DNA of 64,000 nt from Garcia nutans (Eukaryota > Streptophyta > Magnoliopsida > Malpighiales > Euphorbiaceae). Made by a program: the position numbers and the translations under genes. The DNA lies in NCBI GenBank assembly GCA_947685225.1, contig CANTUV010000015.1, forward strand, positions 3,782,001 to 3,846,000, read 5' to 3'. The notes below the pieces were generated by a model. That model was not told where the DNA came from. It made no database searches and worked only from the letters and a program-made list of their open reading frames with translations. Below, piece by piece: positions 42,856 through 53,165 of the stretch. How positions within the stretch are numbered: the first letter of the stretch is position 1; every line of letters starts with the position of its first letter.

Positions 42856-44332
42856 TGTTTAGATCAATTTTGTATATATTTTCTATGATGTTTTTGTTGA
42901 TTTTAAGTTAATTTTCATGTTAATTTTTACTTAAGTTTGTTTGAAGTTGTTGATTTAGGTTGAAATACATTTGATGGAGCTATTTAATGAAAATTTGGTG
43001 GACACAATGGAGAACAACATGTGACACGGCCAAGCTTGTCATGGCTTGGCCATGTCTCTCATCAAAAGAAGAAGAAATCAAAGACAAGGTAGGACACGGC
43101 CAGGATTAACCAAGCTTGGTCGTGTCCCTCAAGCAAACATGTCCAGAAGCAGACACGGCCATGAGACACGGCCAAGCCACTGGCCGTGTCTCACCAAAGG
43201 AACAAAAGGCAAAGAAAGAAAAGAAAGAAGCAGAGACTGACACCATCAAGAGACACGGCCAAGCCACTAGCCGTGTCACCCCTTGGACACAAAGAGAAGA
43301 ACAAGCAGCAAGGGACATGGCTAGAAGCTTGGCCGTGTCCCAAGAAAGAAAAGATAAACCAAGAGACACGGCCAACAAGCTTAGCCGTGTCACCCAAGAT
43401 CTCTTAGCTGGCTTGCACGAGGTGTGAATTGTTGTGTATTAGTGGGTGACAAAAAGGATAAAAAGGAGTGAAAGGTGGAAGGATTTATGGAAGAAACATA
43501 TAAAGAAATTGGAAAGTGGGAGATAAAGAGTGATGGTTGTCTTAAAAATTCAAAGTGGAAGAGCATGGAGGGAATAAAAAATAGATTGAATATATTGAGT
43601 GGACATTCTCTACACCATTATCATCTTCTTCATTGGTTCTTTCTTGAGAGAGCAAGACACCATTCTCACCATATTCATTCACCATTTCCTTTCACACACC
43701 AAGAGAAAAGACAATAGTTGGATTTGAAGTGATTTGCTAGTTCTTAAGGATTAGGGTTTTAAGAGGCTTGATTGGGGAGTTGAGAACTTGAGAGAGCTAT
43801 CATTCATCCTTCAAGAAGAGAGCCATTGGTTCTAGAGAGCTTGGAAGTTCATCATCACACATCAAAGAGGGAGCTACGAAAGAGACAAGGAGTCCGATTT
43901 TTAGCATCTCCAAAAGGGGTTTTTCCAACTCTTTCATTTAATCCATTTCTTATTTGATGTTGTTGAATTAAGAACATTAATATTGTAATGAATGACTTTG
44001 ATTTGGTTTATATTGAAATGAGCATTTGTTTAAAGAATATGATGAGCTAATTTGCTCATGCCTTGGGTTGTAGTATATTTGATTAAATGATTTGATTTGA
44101 TGATTCCATTGGTATACCTTGTTATTGGTTGATTGCATTGAAATTAAAGGTAAATTGATAGATTAGCCACCTATTGATTACTTAATATTGAATGATGGAC
44201 CGAGAGGAGAAGTTTAATATCGGAACTATGCAATTGACTACCCTAAGAATGAATTAGAAATATAAGTTCTAGGGTTTATTAATTTGCTAATGTAAAATAA
44301 TTGGTTGTTGTTAATTCATAAATGTGAAAACT
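42856..44332 (+). mobile_element. 3' LTR of C, 3'-truncated
   Basis: Matches 32112 to about 33605 with a few percent differences, then stops at CATAAATGTGAAAACTA (44332), where Tekay-type LTR sequence begins. About 340 bp of the LTR end and any target duplication are lost. Confidence 0.9.
43023..43391. repeat. Palindrome array in C 3' LTR
   Basis: Copy of the 5' array with changes. The perfect 26-nt unit (stem GACACGGCCA, loop AGCCAC) is at 43165-43190. One unit gained GACACGGCCAT just before it, while part of the 32510-32560 block is missing. Confidence 0.9.
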
Positions 44333-46286
44333 AATATAATATATATGGTTATAATTAAAGGATGAAAGTAAAGAGAAATAAAAAAAATAGTCTTCTTCTT
44401 CTTCTTCTTGGCCAAACCACCATGGGAGATAGCTCAACGATTTTTGTTCTTCTTAGCTACAAGGATTGAAGGATTTCAAAGGTTCAAAAAGGATTTTTAG
44501 AGATTTCCACTTGAAAAAGTAAGTTCTTTAGCTTTTTCTTTGGATTTCCATAGAAATTTTGAATACGTGAGTTTTGGATTTTTGAAGTAGCATGTGATAA
44601 TTGTTGGAATTGGTGTGTATGAAGTTCTTTTGGGTAGATATTAATGATTTTAAGGTTGGATTAAAGAAATGGTTGAATTTGGATAAACAATGGTGAAGAG
44701 AGAATTTAGGGTTATGGACTTTTAGGGTTTGAGAAATCATGGTTTTTAATTGTGCAAATTGCTTCTAAATGAGTTGTTTTAATGCTTAAATAAGTATTAT
44801 AAAGTCAAATATTGGATTTGGTTGTGTTTGGTTGGAGTTTGAGAATGGAAGTGTGATTTAGGGTTTTGGAAAATGATTTTTCCAAAGTTGTTGAATTGTA
44901 TAATTTTATTGGTTTAATCTTGTTATTTGATGATATAAGTGATGAATATAAGCTTAAAATAATTAATGGACTGTGTTGGAATAGAAAACCATCAATGGGG
45001 GAAGGTTATGCCATTTTAGGGTTTTGTGTATAAGAGTGTGTTTTTGTAATGTAAATGGTTTAAATGTATTAAAATATGTTTCTAATAATATAAATAAACT
45101 TAATATATTAAAATGAATGGCCTAGTATGAGAATCCAAAGTTAAAGTGAGGTTAGCTTTAAATTTTGGATTTTTGCTTGGATGGGGTTTAATTATAGTTT
45201 AATATTGAAAATGCCATTAAATGTGGTACTAAATGATTGTTTGTTATCACATTTGGTTTAGGAATTGAGGGAGATTGATTTGCTTCATCCAAGCGGTGAA
45301 GGGCAAGTTGGAAGGATAGGATTGGAGGTTATTTTAAGCTTGTTTTGGTTGCTATTTGAGGTAAGTAAAAACTTTGAATACATTGGTTATGTTTGCATGA
45401 AATTTGGGCTTAACACATTTTAGTTGGAAAATGTGTTAAGCTACTTGATACATTGGTTATGTATGAATAATGTGTTATGACATTTGTAATGTCATATATG
45501 TGTTAAATGCATTATGAAAAGCCATTAATAATGGCTAAATTGTGTAAAATGTGAAATATCTGTATTATGTGAAAATAACCCAAAGTGTTTGGGTAATGCC
45601 ATTTGTTGTGTATGCATTAAGTGCATTGTTAAAAAGCCATTGGTATTGGCTAGATTACATTAAATGTGAGTAATATTTGAATTATGTTGAAATACCCAAA
45701 GTAATTGGGTAATGTGTTTTAAATGCAAAAATGTGGTATAATGTAATGAGATATGTGGATACATAATGAAATGAATTAATATCGATACAAATGAGAAATA
45801 TGAATAAATTGTGTGCCAAATATGTTATTCAATTTTCAGAGTTATGTGTTTGGCGCCATAACTATGATTTGCCTATTGGCTAGACGCTGGGCGTCACTAT
45901 GAAAATGTTTTTGAGGTGAAATGATCAGATCGTAAGCCTCAAAAATAAGTCCTTGAAGCTGAGCTGGGTGAAATTAATGGGTCGTAAGCTCAGACCTAGT
46001 TAGGCTATTACATTGATATTTTGTCTACGGGGCTAGACACATGGTGTCATTATAGACCAAAACACTAACTCTGAAATTTGAATAGCATATTAGTTATCTT
46101 TGGGCCCATGTTTGTGTTTGTTTTTATGTGAATTGTGGATTGTGAAATATTTAAAAAGTATGAGAAAATGGAATGACGTGATATCCATATGCATTGTGCA
46201 TTGGCATTACATTTGAGTTTTATTGTTATCAAGTTTCTATTACTAGGCTTTTGGCTTAGCGCGATTGTCTACATCGCGTAGGTGAC
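44333..46286 (+). mobile_element. 5' LTR of element D, first part
   Basis: Tekay-type LTR lacking its first several hundred bases; the closest full copy is F read in reverse. It contains TATATGGTTATAATT, an exon-like GA-rich stretch, donors at 44519-44524 and 45361-45366, an acceptor-like TTTGGTTTAG at 45252-45261, and the twin stem-loop at 46243-46278. It is split by element E after GTGAC (46282-46286). Confidence 0.85.
46243..46278 (+). other. Twin stem-loop, D 5' LTR
   Basis: CTAGGC/GCTTAG (one G-U) abutting CGCGAT/ATCGCG with a 7-nt loop, then TAGGTGAC. Element E inserted 8 nt downstream. Confidence 0.7.
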
Positions 46287-48434
46287 TGTTGCGCTCGAAT
46301 TAAGTACTACTACAAAGCATCACTCGCAAGTATATGAGGTAGCTGTAGCAAAGGTGATCACCCCAAGGTCGTTTCCCCAAGAAGATGTGGTTCGTAATAG
46401 CTTGATTGATAAGTATTTAAATGTGAAAGTTTAATATGTTGGAATGGTGCGAGAATAATTTAAACCTAAGATTAAAGTGCGTAGGGTTGATGTGTGTGAA
46501 GGTGATACAAGATCAAATTGATTCTTGGAAAGGTGCCTAGGATCATAGGTCCATTCAATCAAAGCCCAATTATCAATTATTCATTAACATAACCTTGTAA
46601 TTAATTTGTTCCTTAAGGTTAATTAGTCAATTACCAATCCATTAGTTCTCACATTCATGAATTAGCAATAACCAATTATTACACATTATCAAATTAATGA
46701 AACCCTAGAACTTATATTTCTAATTCATTCATAGTGTAGTCGATTGCATAATTCCGATATCAAATTTCACCTCTCGGTCCTTCATTCAATATTTAGAGAT
46801 CAATAGGTAGCTAATCTATTAACCTAGCATACAATCTAATGCAATCAACCAACAACAAGGTACATCAATGGAAATATCAAATCAAAGCATTCAATCAAAT
46901 ATACTACAAACCCTAAGCATGGGTTTTTGGCTCAACATCATCAATTTAAAACATTCATTCAACTCAATATAAAAAAAAATACAAATTGTTCATTGCAATA
47001 TCAATCTCTTAATACAACAACAATAGAAATGAATTAAAAGAGAGAATAGAAAAACCCCTTGTGAAGATGCCAAGAGTAGGATTACTAGTCTTCCTCCTAG
47101 CTCCACTTTGATATTTGATGAAGAACTCAAGCCCTCTTCAATGGTTGATTCCCCTTTGCAATATGGAATGGAGCTTTCTCAAGTCACCAAACCTTTGGAT
47201 GGAGCTTTCTCAAGTCACCAACTCTTCAATTGAATTTGCCTTTGGAAGATGGAATGGAGCTTTCTCAAGTCACCAATCCCTTCAATGAAGCTTCTTCAAC
47301 CTTAAAGAGCTTGTTAACCCAATTTATCCAAAAGAACCTCAAAGATCTTATCAATGAAAGATGGAGAAGGTGGAGAGGATGGAAATGGAGATGAAGATGA
47401 AGGGGTAAGGGAGAGTGTCACTCTCTCCCTCTCCCAAATGTGTAGCAGAAATTTGGCTCCAAGAACCAAGAACTTCTTCCAATTTCCCTCTTCTTCTCCT
47501 TTTAATTCATTCAAAATACACACCCATGCCTTCCAACTCACACCACTTCACTTTGTTCCCCACTTTTTATTTGTTTAATATTTCTTTTGACAAGCAAAAG
47601 GCTTTGTTCTCCACTTTGTCCCCCACTTCCTATGAAAGAATTCAAATTTTTTTAGTGTGACACGGCCAAGCCAATAGTGACTTGGCCGTGTCTCTTGTTT
47701 TCCTTTGGGACACTGCCAAGCCATCTGGCCGTGTCCTTCACTGCTTCCTTTCTTTCTTCTTTCTTTTCTTTCTTTCATTTGGTCTCAAGGAGTGACACAG
47801 CCAAGCTTGTGGCCGTGTCATGTGACACGACCACTAGCTTGGTCGTGTCATATGGGTGTGTCCATTTCTGTTTCTTTTCTTTCCTTCTTTGCTTGCTCCA
47901 AGTAACTTTGGCATGAAATGAGACACGACCAAGTTTGCTGGTCGTGTCATGTGACATGGCCAGTGGATTGGTCGTGTCATTGAGTGTGTCCACCTATGCT
48001 TGCTTCTTTTCCTTCTCTTCTTTGGCTCAAGATGGGACACGGCCAAGCTTGCTGGCCGTGTCATGTGACACGGCCAGTGGCTTGGCCGTGTCACTTGGGT
48101 GTGTCTCTTCCTGCTTCTTCATTTTTGCTCTTTCTTTGCTTTGGTCTTTTGTTTTGTTCCTTGAATGTGACACGGCTAGTGGCTTGGCCATGTCTCTTGG
48201 CTGTGTCAAGCTCTGCCATTACCATTCTTTGAGGGACATGGCGAAGCTTGATTTGGCTTGGCCATGTCTTGCTTGGTTCATGCTTTTCTTGCACTGTTTT
48301 GATCTTCCAAGGGTGTTTTTGCACCTAAACCTAAAACAAAGAATTTAAACACACTTAAAATAAAAATAAATCAAAACATTAACTAAAAACATGTAAATAT
48401 CATACTAAAAACTATTACAAATATGATCTAAACA
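46287..48434 (-). mobile_element. 3' LTR of E
   Basis: 2148 bp. On the element strand it runs TGTTTAGATCATATTTG to GAGCGCAACA. It contains three GGAGCTTTCTCAAGTCACCA repeats (47166-47276) and a palindrome array (47659-48268). Next to it at 48435 the reverse complement of TTAAGTGTGGGGCATT is the purine tract. Confidence 0.9.
47659..48268. repeat. Palindrome array in E LTR
   Basis: About nine units of the GACACGGCC/GGCCGTGTC type, for example around 47659, 47709, 47804, 47823, 47921, 47953, 48035, 48066 and 48168. They are separated by C/T-rich spacers. Several carry CG to CA or TG changes that open the stem. Confidence 0.88.
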
Positions 48435-49771
48435 AATGCCCCACACTTAATTCCTTGCTTGTCCCCAAGCAAGGCTAAAATTAAAACACACTAACAAGAT
48501 AAATTTTGTAAAGCTCAAGAGTTATAAAGATGTATCAAGACTTCCCTATCCCTAAATCCGCAATCAATATCGAATCAAACAAAATCAACACCTATGCAAT
48601 TAAGTGGTTTTCCATGCATAACCAATGTTGTCACTCCCTCACCAACTCTTACAAGTGTTTGATCATGGTGGTGTTTACACTTGTAACAATCAATGAAAGA
48701 TTATTACCATAGGCTTGCTTATCAATCAAATCTCCACCACAAAATAACAATCAAGCATCAATCAAAAGGTCTTTATTAGGTTGTAATGGGACTAAGGTAA
48801 AGGCATGATATTTAGGAAATGTGAGCTTAATCATTAAGTTCAAGAACACTTTTAGAATGAAGTACCTGATCATATACATAACCCATCAATCTCGAAGCAC
48901 CTTCCTCTCATCTATCCCTTGACATTAAAGACTTTTCAAGGGAACTCACTTATTAAATCTTGCAATAATACATTCCAACCCTTTCAACAAGAATAACAAT
49001 TATTCTTATTATTATTATATATATATATATTTATATATTTTTTTTCTTTTTCTTTTTCTTTTTTTTTTATTTTTATTATTTTGCTTTGCAATCTTAAACC
49101 TACTAAATTTAACCCCACACTTAATTCAGCACAACACTCGGTCATAAATGCTCTTAAAATGCTCTTGACCTAATGAAAGGATAGAGTTAAGCATCAAGGT
49201 TTAAGCTAATGGTGTTGTGAAAAAGAAAGAAAAGGAAAATGAAATAGGCTCAAAATTGGCTAACTAAGGTTAAAAATAGGGTTGGTCTTTTTAAGCCAAA
49301 GTGGGTTCACCTAATTGCCTTAATCATCTTGATGCCTAATTGAAAATTTTTTTATGTAGTCTTAAAAAGCATTTCAAAGCAAGTTCTAGCAAATCATCAA
49401 TCAAAGATGTTCACCCACAACAATAATGATAAGTTGATGGCATAATTCCTCACTAGGTTAATGGAAATATAAGGAAAAATCAACAAAATTGACAGTAAGC
49501 ACCAATTCTACTCAATTCTCAAATTCATGCTTCAAAAATTCAAAGGTCATCTATCAACAATTTTATAACAATTGAACTTTCTAAAATTCATTCATTCAAA
49601 GAAAAACATTAATAACATTAACTAAACTTAAACAAAAATAACTTAGAAGTAAAAACACAAAGCAAAAGTAAAAACACAAAACACATAATGCACCCCACAC
49701 TTAAAGATTCACATTGTCCTCAATGTGAGCATGCATACTACAGGGAGGGTTTAGATGAAACCTGATTTCCA
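48435..49771 (-). other. 3' UTR of E
   Basis: Non-coding. It is the reverse-complement relative of C's 41560-42855 (CCCCACACTTAATTCCTTGC and CACATTGTCCTCAATG). It includes an AT run (49018-49045) and a T-rich tract (49040-49075). No gene is seen. Confidence 0.7.
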
Positions 49772-51068
49772 TTATTCCCATATGCGATGTACAATGCTCC
49801 TTCCACCCATAATGCAATTGTCGCTCATGTCTGCAGGGATGGATAGCATACAATTCCGAAGGATACCCGATGTATTGCTAAGCCTAAGTAGCGTTATTTG
49901 AAAACATGTGAAGGTCATCTTAGGGTAATCCTCCAGTGCATTACGAACTTTGTAAAACCCATTTTCATTGTGCAACATGGGTATAGTAGTTTTTTGCTCT
50001 TCCTTACCACCAAGAGTAGAAGAGATGATTTTTGGGGACTCTTTATGTTCAACCAAGTTTGGTTGAATCACTTCTTCATCCACTTTAGCAATGTCAAGTC
50101 CCATCTCAACAACCTCAGCATCTAAAACTAGCTTACACTCCTCAATTTCTAAATTGGGCATTTCATGCTGTTCTTCTAAGGTCATAGTCATCCCAATCTT
50201 ATTTTCACTTTCTCCTTGGGAGTGCATAATATAGATGTTAGAAGGTTGCTTACCTTGCTCCTCTTCTTTAAGCTTACATGGGAATGGAATTGGTGGCAAA
50301 GGATTCAGAGGTTCATACGAATGTGATGAAGTTGATGAGTCCAAATTCTCCTCCTCCTTTGATTGAATTAACTCCTCTATGTTTGGTTGTATCTCCTTGC
50401 CATCTTCTTCTTGATTCATTCCTGTATCAAAGGAATCACAAAAACTGTTATATATTACCTGTTCACTCCTTAAATTTGTGATTACCTCACTTTGCTCTAA
50501 TTGGCTAGGAAATTCCTCTTCTTGGTGTGCTTGGAGTTGATGCGCCAGTTGCCCAACTTGCATTTCCACCCTCTTCAATGATTCCTCCAAAGAATCAAAC
50601 CTCTCCTTCCTGATTTTGTGTGCTTATTTGAAGGTAAGCATTCAAATCATCTTCCACTATGGATGTCTCGAATTGATCATGGTTTTGTGAGCTAATTTGA
50701 ATGAAGGCATTCAAACTATCTTCCAAAGTGGGTTCCTTAAGTTTATCTTGATTTTGTGCGCTAGTTTGAATAAAGGCATTCAAACTATCTTCAAATGTGG
50801 GTGTCTTAAGGTAATTTTGATTTGAATATTGTGCTTGAGGGTAAGAGTCTCTTCGGTAAGGTTGAAAAAATTTTGGAGGTGGAATGTGCTGCTGATTTTC
50901 CCAAGAAAAATTTGGTTGGCTTCCCCAGCTGGGATTATAAGGATTGGAATATGTGTCATTTCTACCCATTTGCTGGAAACCTTGGTAGTCATATTCTTCC
51001 TCTTGCCATTCTTGGTATCATGTGAAACCGAATGAGCATATATTTGCACTGTGTCCTGCATTGCAACA
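49772..51068 (-). pseudogene. Gag C-terminus fused to RT fragment in E
   Basis: On the minus strand it starts inside the gag zinc knuckle (AGHSANICS) and continues through NPYNPSWGSQPNF. Then come three tandem copies of an about 22-residue motif (TFEDSLNAFIQTSAQNQ and variants), of which element C has one. After a one-base frameshift near 50592 a 272-codon frame runs to 49772 through VEMQVGQLAHQLQ and NPLPPIPFP. It ends in EDYPKMTFTC and LSNTSGILRNCMLSI, which match the RT block after the first catalytic region in C. Protease and the N-terminal RT are deleted, but the frame stays open across the join. Confidence 0.8.
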
Positions 51069-51071
51069 TAC

Positions 51072-51421
51072 TGGCCGTGTCACTTGGGTGTGTCTCTTCC
51101 TGTTTCTTCATTTTTGCTCTTTCTTTGCTTTGGTCTTTGTTTTGTTCCTTGAATGAGACACGGCCAGTGGCTTGGCCGTGTCTCTTGGCTGTGTCAAGCT
51201 CTGCCATCACCATTCTTTGAGGGACATGGCCAAGCTTGATTTGGCTTGGCCATGTCTTGCTTGGTTCATGCTCTTCTTGCATTGTTTTGATCTTCCAAAG
51301 GTGTTTTTGCACCTGAACCTAAAAAAACAATTTAAACACACTTAAAACAAAAATCAATCAAAACATTAACTAAAAACATATAAAAATCATTCTAAAAACT
51401 AGTACAAATATGATCTAAACA
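51072..51421 (-). mobile_element. 5' LTR remnant of E
   Basis: 350 bp matching the outer end of E's other LTR (from about 48085), ending in the LTR tip at 51421. The inner break falls within a GGCCGTGTC palindrome arm, directly against the gag zinc knuckle. Confidence 0.85.
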
Positions 51422-52036
51422 GTGACAAGGTAGATTCGGTTGAGCCTGAGAGTTCTTCTAGACTAGGTCAGGTCTAGACTTGTGGTTGTGCTTATAGAGT
51501 TGATATCAAGATCAGAAACACTATCAGCAACATGTATATATTTTATGTTATTGTATATTTTGGATATTATGCATATTATATATCATGTTTTTAGATTTTA
51601 TGTATTGTAAACTATAAAGAATGTTTGGGTTAAGTAATTTGAAATGGGGGTTTAAATGTGCTCTAAATTATATATATATAAATGTTTGAGAAAATTGATG
51701 AACTTGAGGAGTATGGGTGAAATGGTAATTTTAAATTATTTGGGAGTGTTTCTGATGTAGGTTGTGTTTTGCTAAATTTTGGGATGTTCAAATTACAGAC
51801 AAAACTCTGGAAAATTTTTCCCAGAGATTTTCATATAAAATATTTATTTTGAGTTCCTATAACAAGTAAAAAATATTTATATGCTATTTAATTTTATATA
51901 TTTAGTATTTGAAAATTTAAATTAAAAATGTCATAATTTTTATTAAATCGAGTCGTGACATTTTTGTACCATATATGTGTATTCTACATATACTAGATGT
52001 GTGTATTATACATGTATAGGGTATAAGGGTGTTACA
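51422..52036 (+). mobile_element. 5' LTR of D, second part
   Basis: Resumes with the second GTGAC and runs to AAGGGTGTTACA at 52036. It is close to 59150-59756. Confidence 0.88.
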
Positions 52037-52043
52037 TTCATTT

Positions 52044-52056
52044 TGATATCAGAGCC
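52044..52056 (+). promoter_or_regulatory. Primer-binding site of D (iMet, decayed)
   Basis: TGATATCAGAGCC, one change (G to A) from the standard TGGTATCAGAGCC. Confidence 0.85.
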
Positions 52057-52203
52057 TAGATTTGACATTCTCGACCTAGGTGGATTGATAGAGAGAGAAA
52101 ATAGCAGATTTGAAAATAGTTTTCAATTGTAATACATGCATTGGCACTGGCAGTTTCTAATATCTGATATAGTAATTTCTACTATGTTTACAAATATAGG
52201 TAG

Positions 52204-53165
52204 TTATAGCGTCTCAGACGCATCAGTCTGCAGAGGGTAGTGTAGAGAGTGTGGCTCCTGATGAGGGTAGAGATGGAGCTAGAGTTGTGTCTGCTGGTAA
52301 GGCATCAATTTTTATGCTTTTGAGACCAGCAGCTGATGAGATTCTACCTGGCTGGGTACGACATATGGTAGAGTTATTGAGGCAGACTCCAGTTCAGCAA
52401 CCGCAGTAGAAGATTTGAGGAGGAAGTATGATAAGCTGAGAAAGTTTAAAGCTGAGGACTTCGTTGGTACTATAGACCCTGCTGTAGCAGGGTAGTGGCT
52501 AGATAGGGTTCAGAGAGTGTTCATTTAGTTGCAGGCTAGTCTGAAAGAGAAGTTTGATTAGCTAGATCTCTGTTGCAAGAGATTTGAGATCCTCTATCAA
52601 GTGTATCATAGTAGGCTCTCGGTATCAAGATTTTTCTCATTTGGTTGCAGCTGCCAGAAGTGTAAAGAGAGCATAGAGTCTTACAGCAGCTGCCAGTGTT
52701 GAGGAGACTAGAGCTAGGAGACCCCAGAGTGAGGCAGGGTCTTCATCAGTGAAGAAAGGCTGAGGGGGATATTTTCAGAGGTTCAGTAGGAGCCAGGGGT
52801 TGTTTGGTAGGTTAGTACAGCAGTAGTGACAGAGACCTGCAGTTTTAGTGTCTAGTGCTCCAACCCCAGTGGCTCAGAGACTTGCTCCACCTACTTGTGT
52901 TCATTGTGGTAAAGCACATGGAGGTGTTTATTGGTGGAGAGGTGCTTCGGGAGTGTTATAGATATGGGTCATTAGACCATTTTATCAGAGATTATCCAGA
53001 GCCACCAGAGGATAGACAGACAGATACTGCAGCTTCTCGATCTAGTGTTAGAGGGGGTCATGGTGGAAGAGGTTTTGGTAAAGATTGTTGATCTGGGACT
53101 AGTCAGAGAGGAGGTTATACAGCCGGAGGTAGTAGACTAGATGAGGCAGGACCATCACAGTGGGT
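52204..53165 (+). pseudogene. Gag pseudogene of element D
   Basis: Collinear with B's gag but with the start ATGGAT changed to ATAGCG near 52207. There are several stops (for example CAG to TAG in the capsid region) and a deletion of roughly 260 bp near 52578 that removes the central capsid helices. The region of the second zinc knuckle is still visible (CYRYGSLDHFIRDY, cysteines lost) near 52955-53000. Confidence 0.88.

Larger units (their letters stand above)
32112..44332 (+). mobile_element. Element C, Athila-like retrotransposon
   Basis: LTR, tRNA-Asp primer site, gag, protease-RT-RNase H-integrase, env-like ORF, purine tract and a 3' LTR truncated by about 340 bp. The primer site, the LCDLGASINLMP-type protease and the ORF after integrase are Athila hallmarks. 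It carries one frameshift and several in-frame stops and is not autonomous now. The LTRs differ by a few percent by eye. Confidence 0.92.
46287..51421 (-). mobile_element. Element E, internally deleted Athila-like retrotransposon
   Basis: 5135 bp with an exact GTGAC duplication (46282-46286 and 51422-51426). Minus-strand plan: LTR remnant (51421-51072), gag C-terminal half fused to an RT fragment (about 51068-49772), 3' UTR, complete 3' LTR (48434-46287). Missing: most of the 5' LTR, the primer site, gag N-terminus, protease, most of RT, RNase H, integrase and the env-like ORF. It inserted into D's LTR as a longer element, or as an already deleted copy. Confidence 0.88.
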
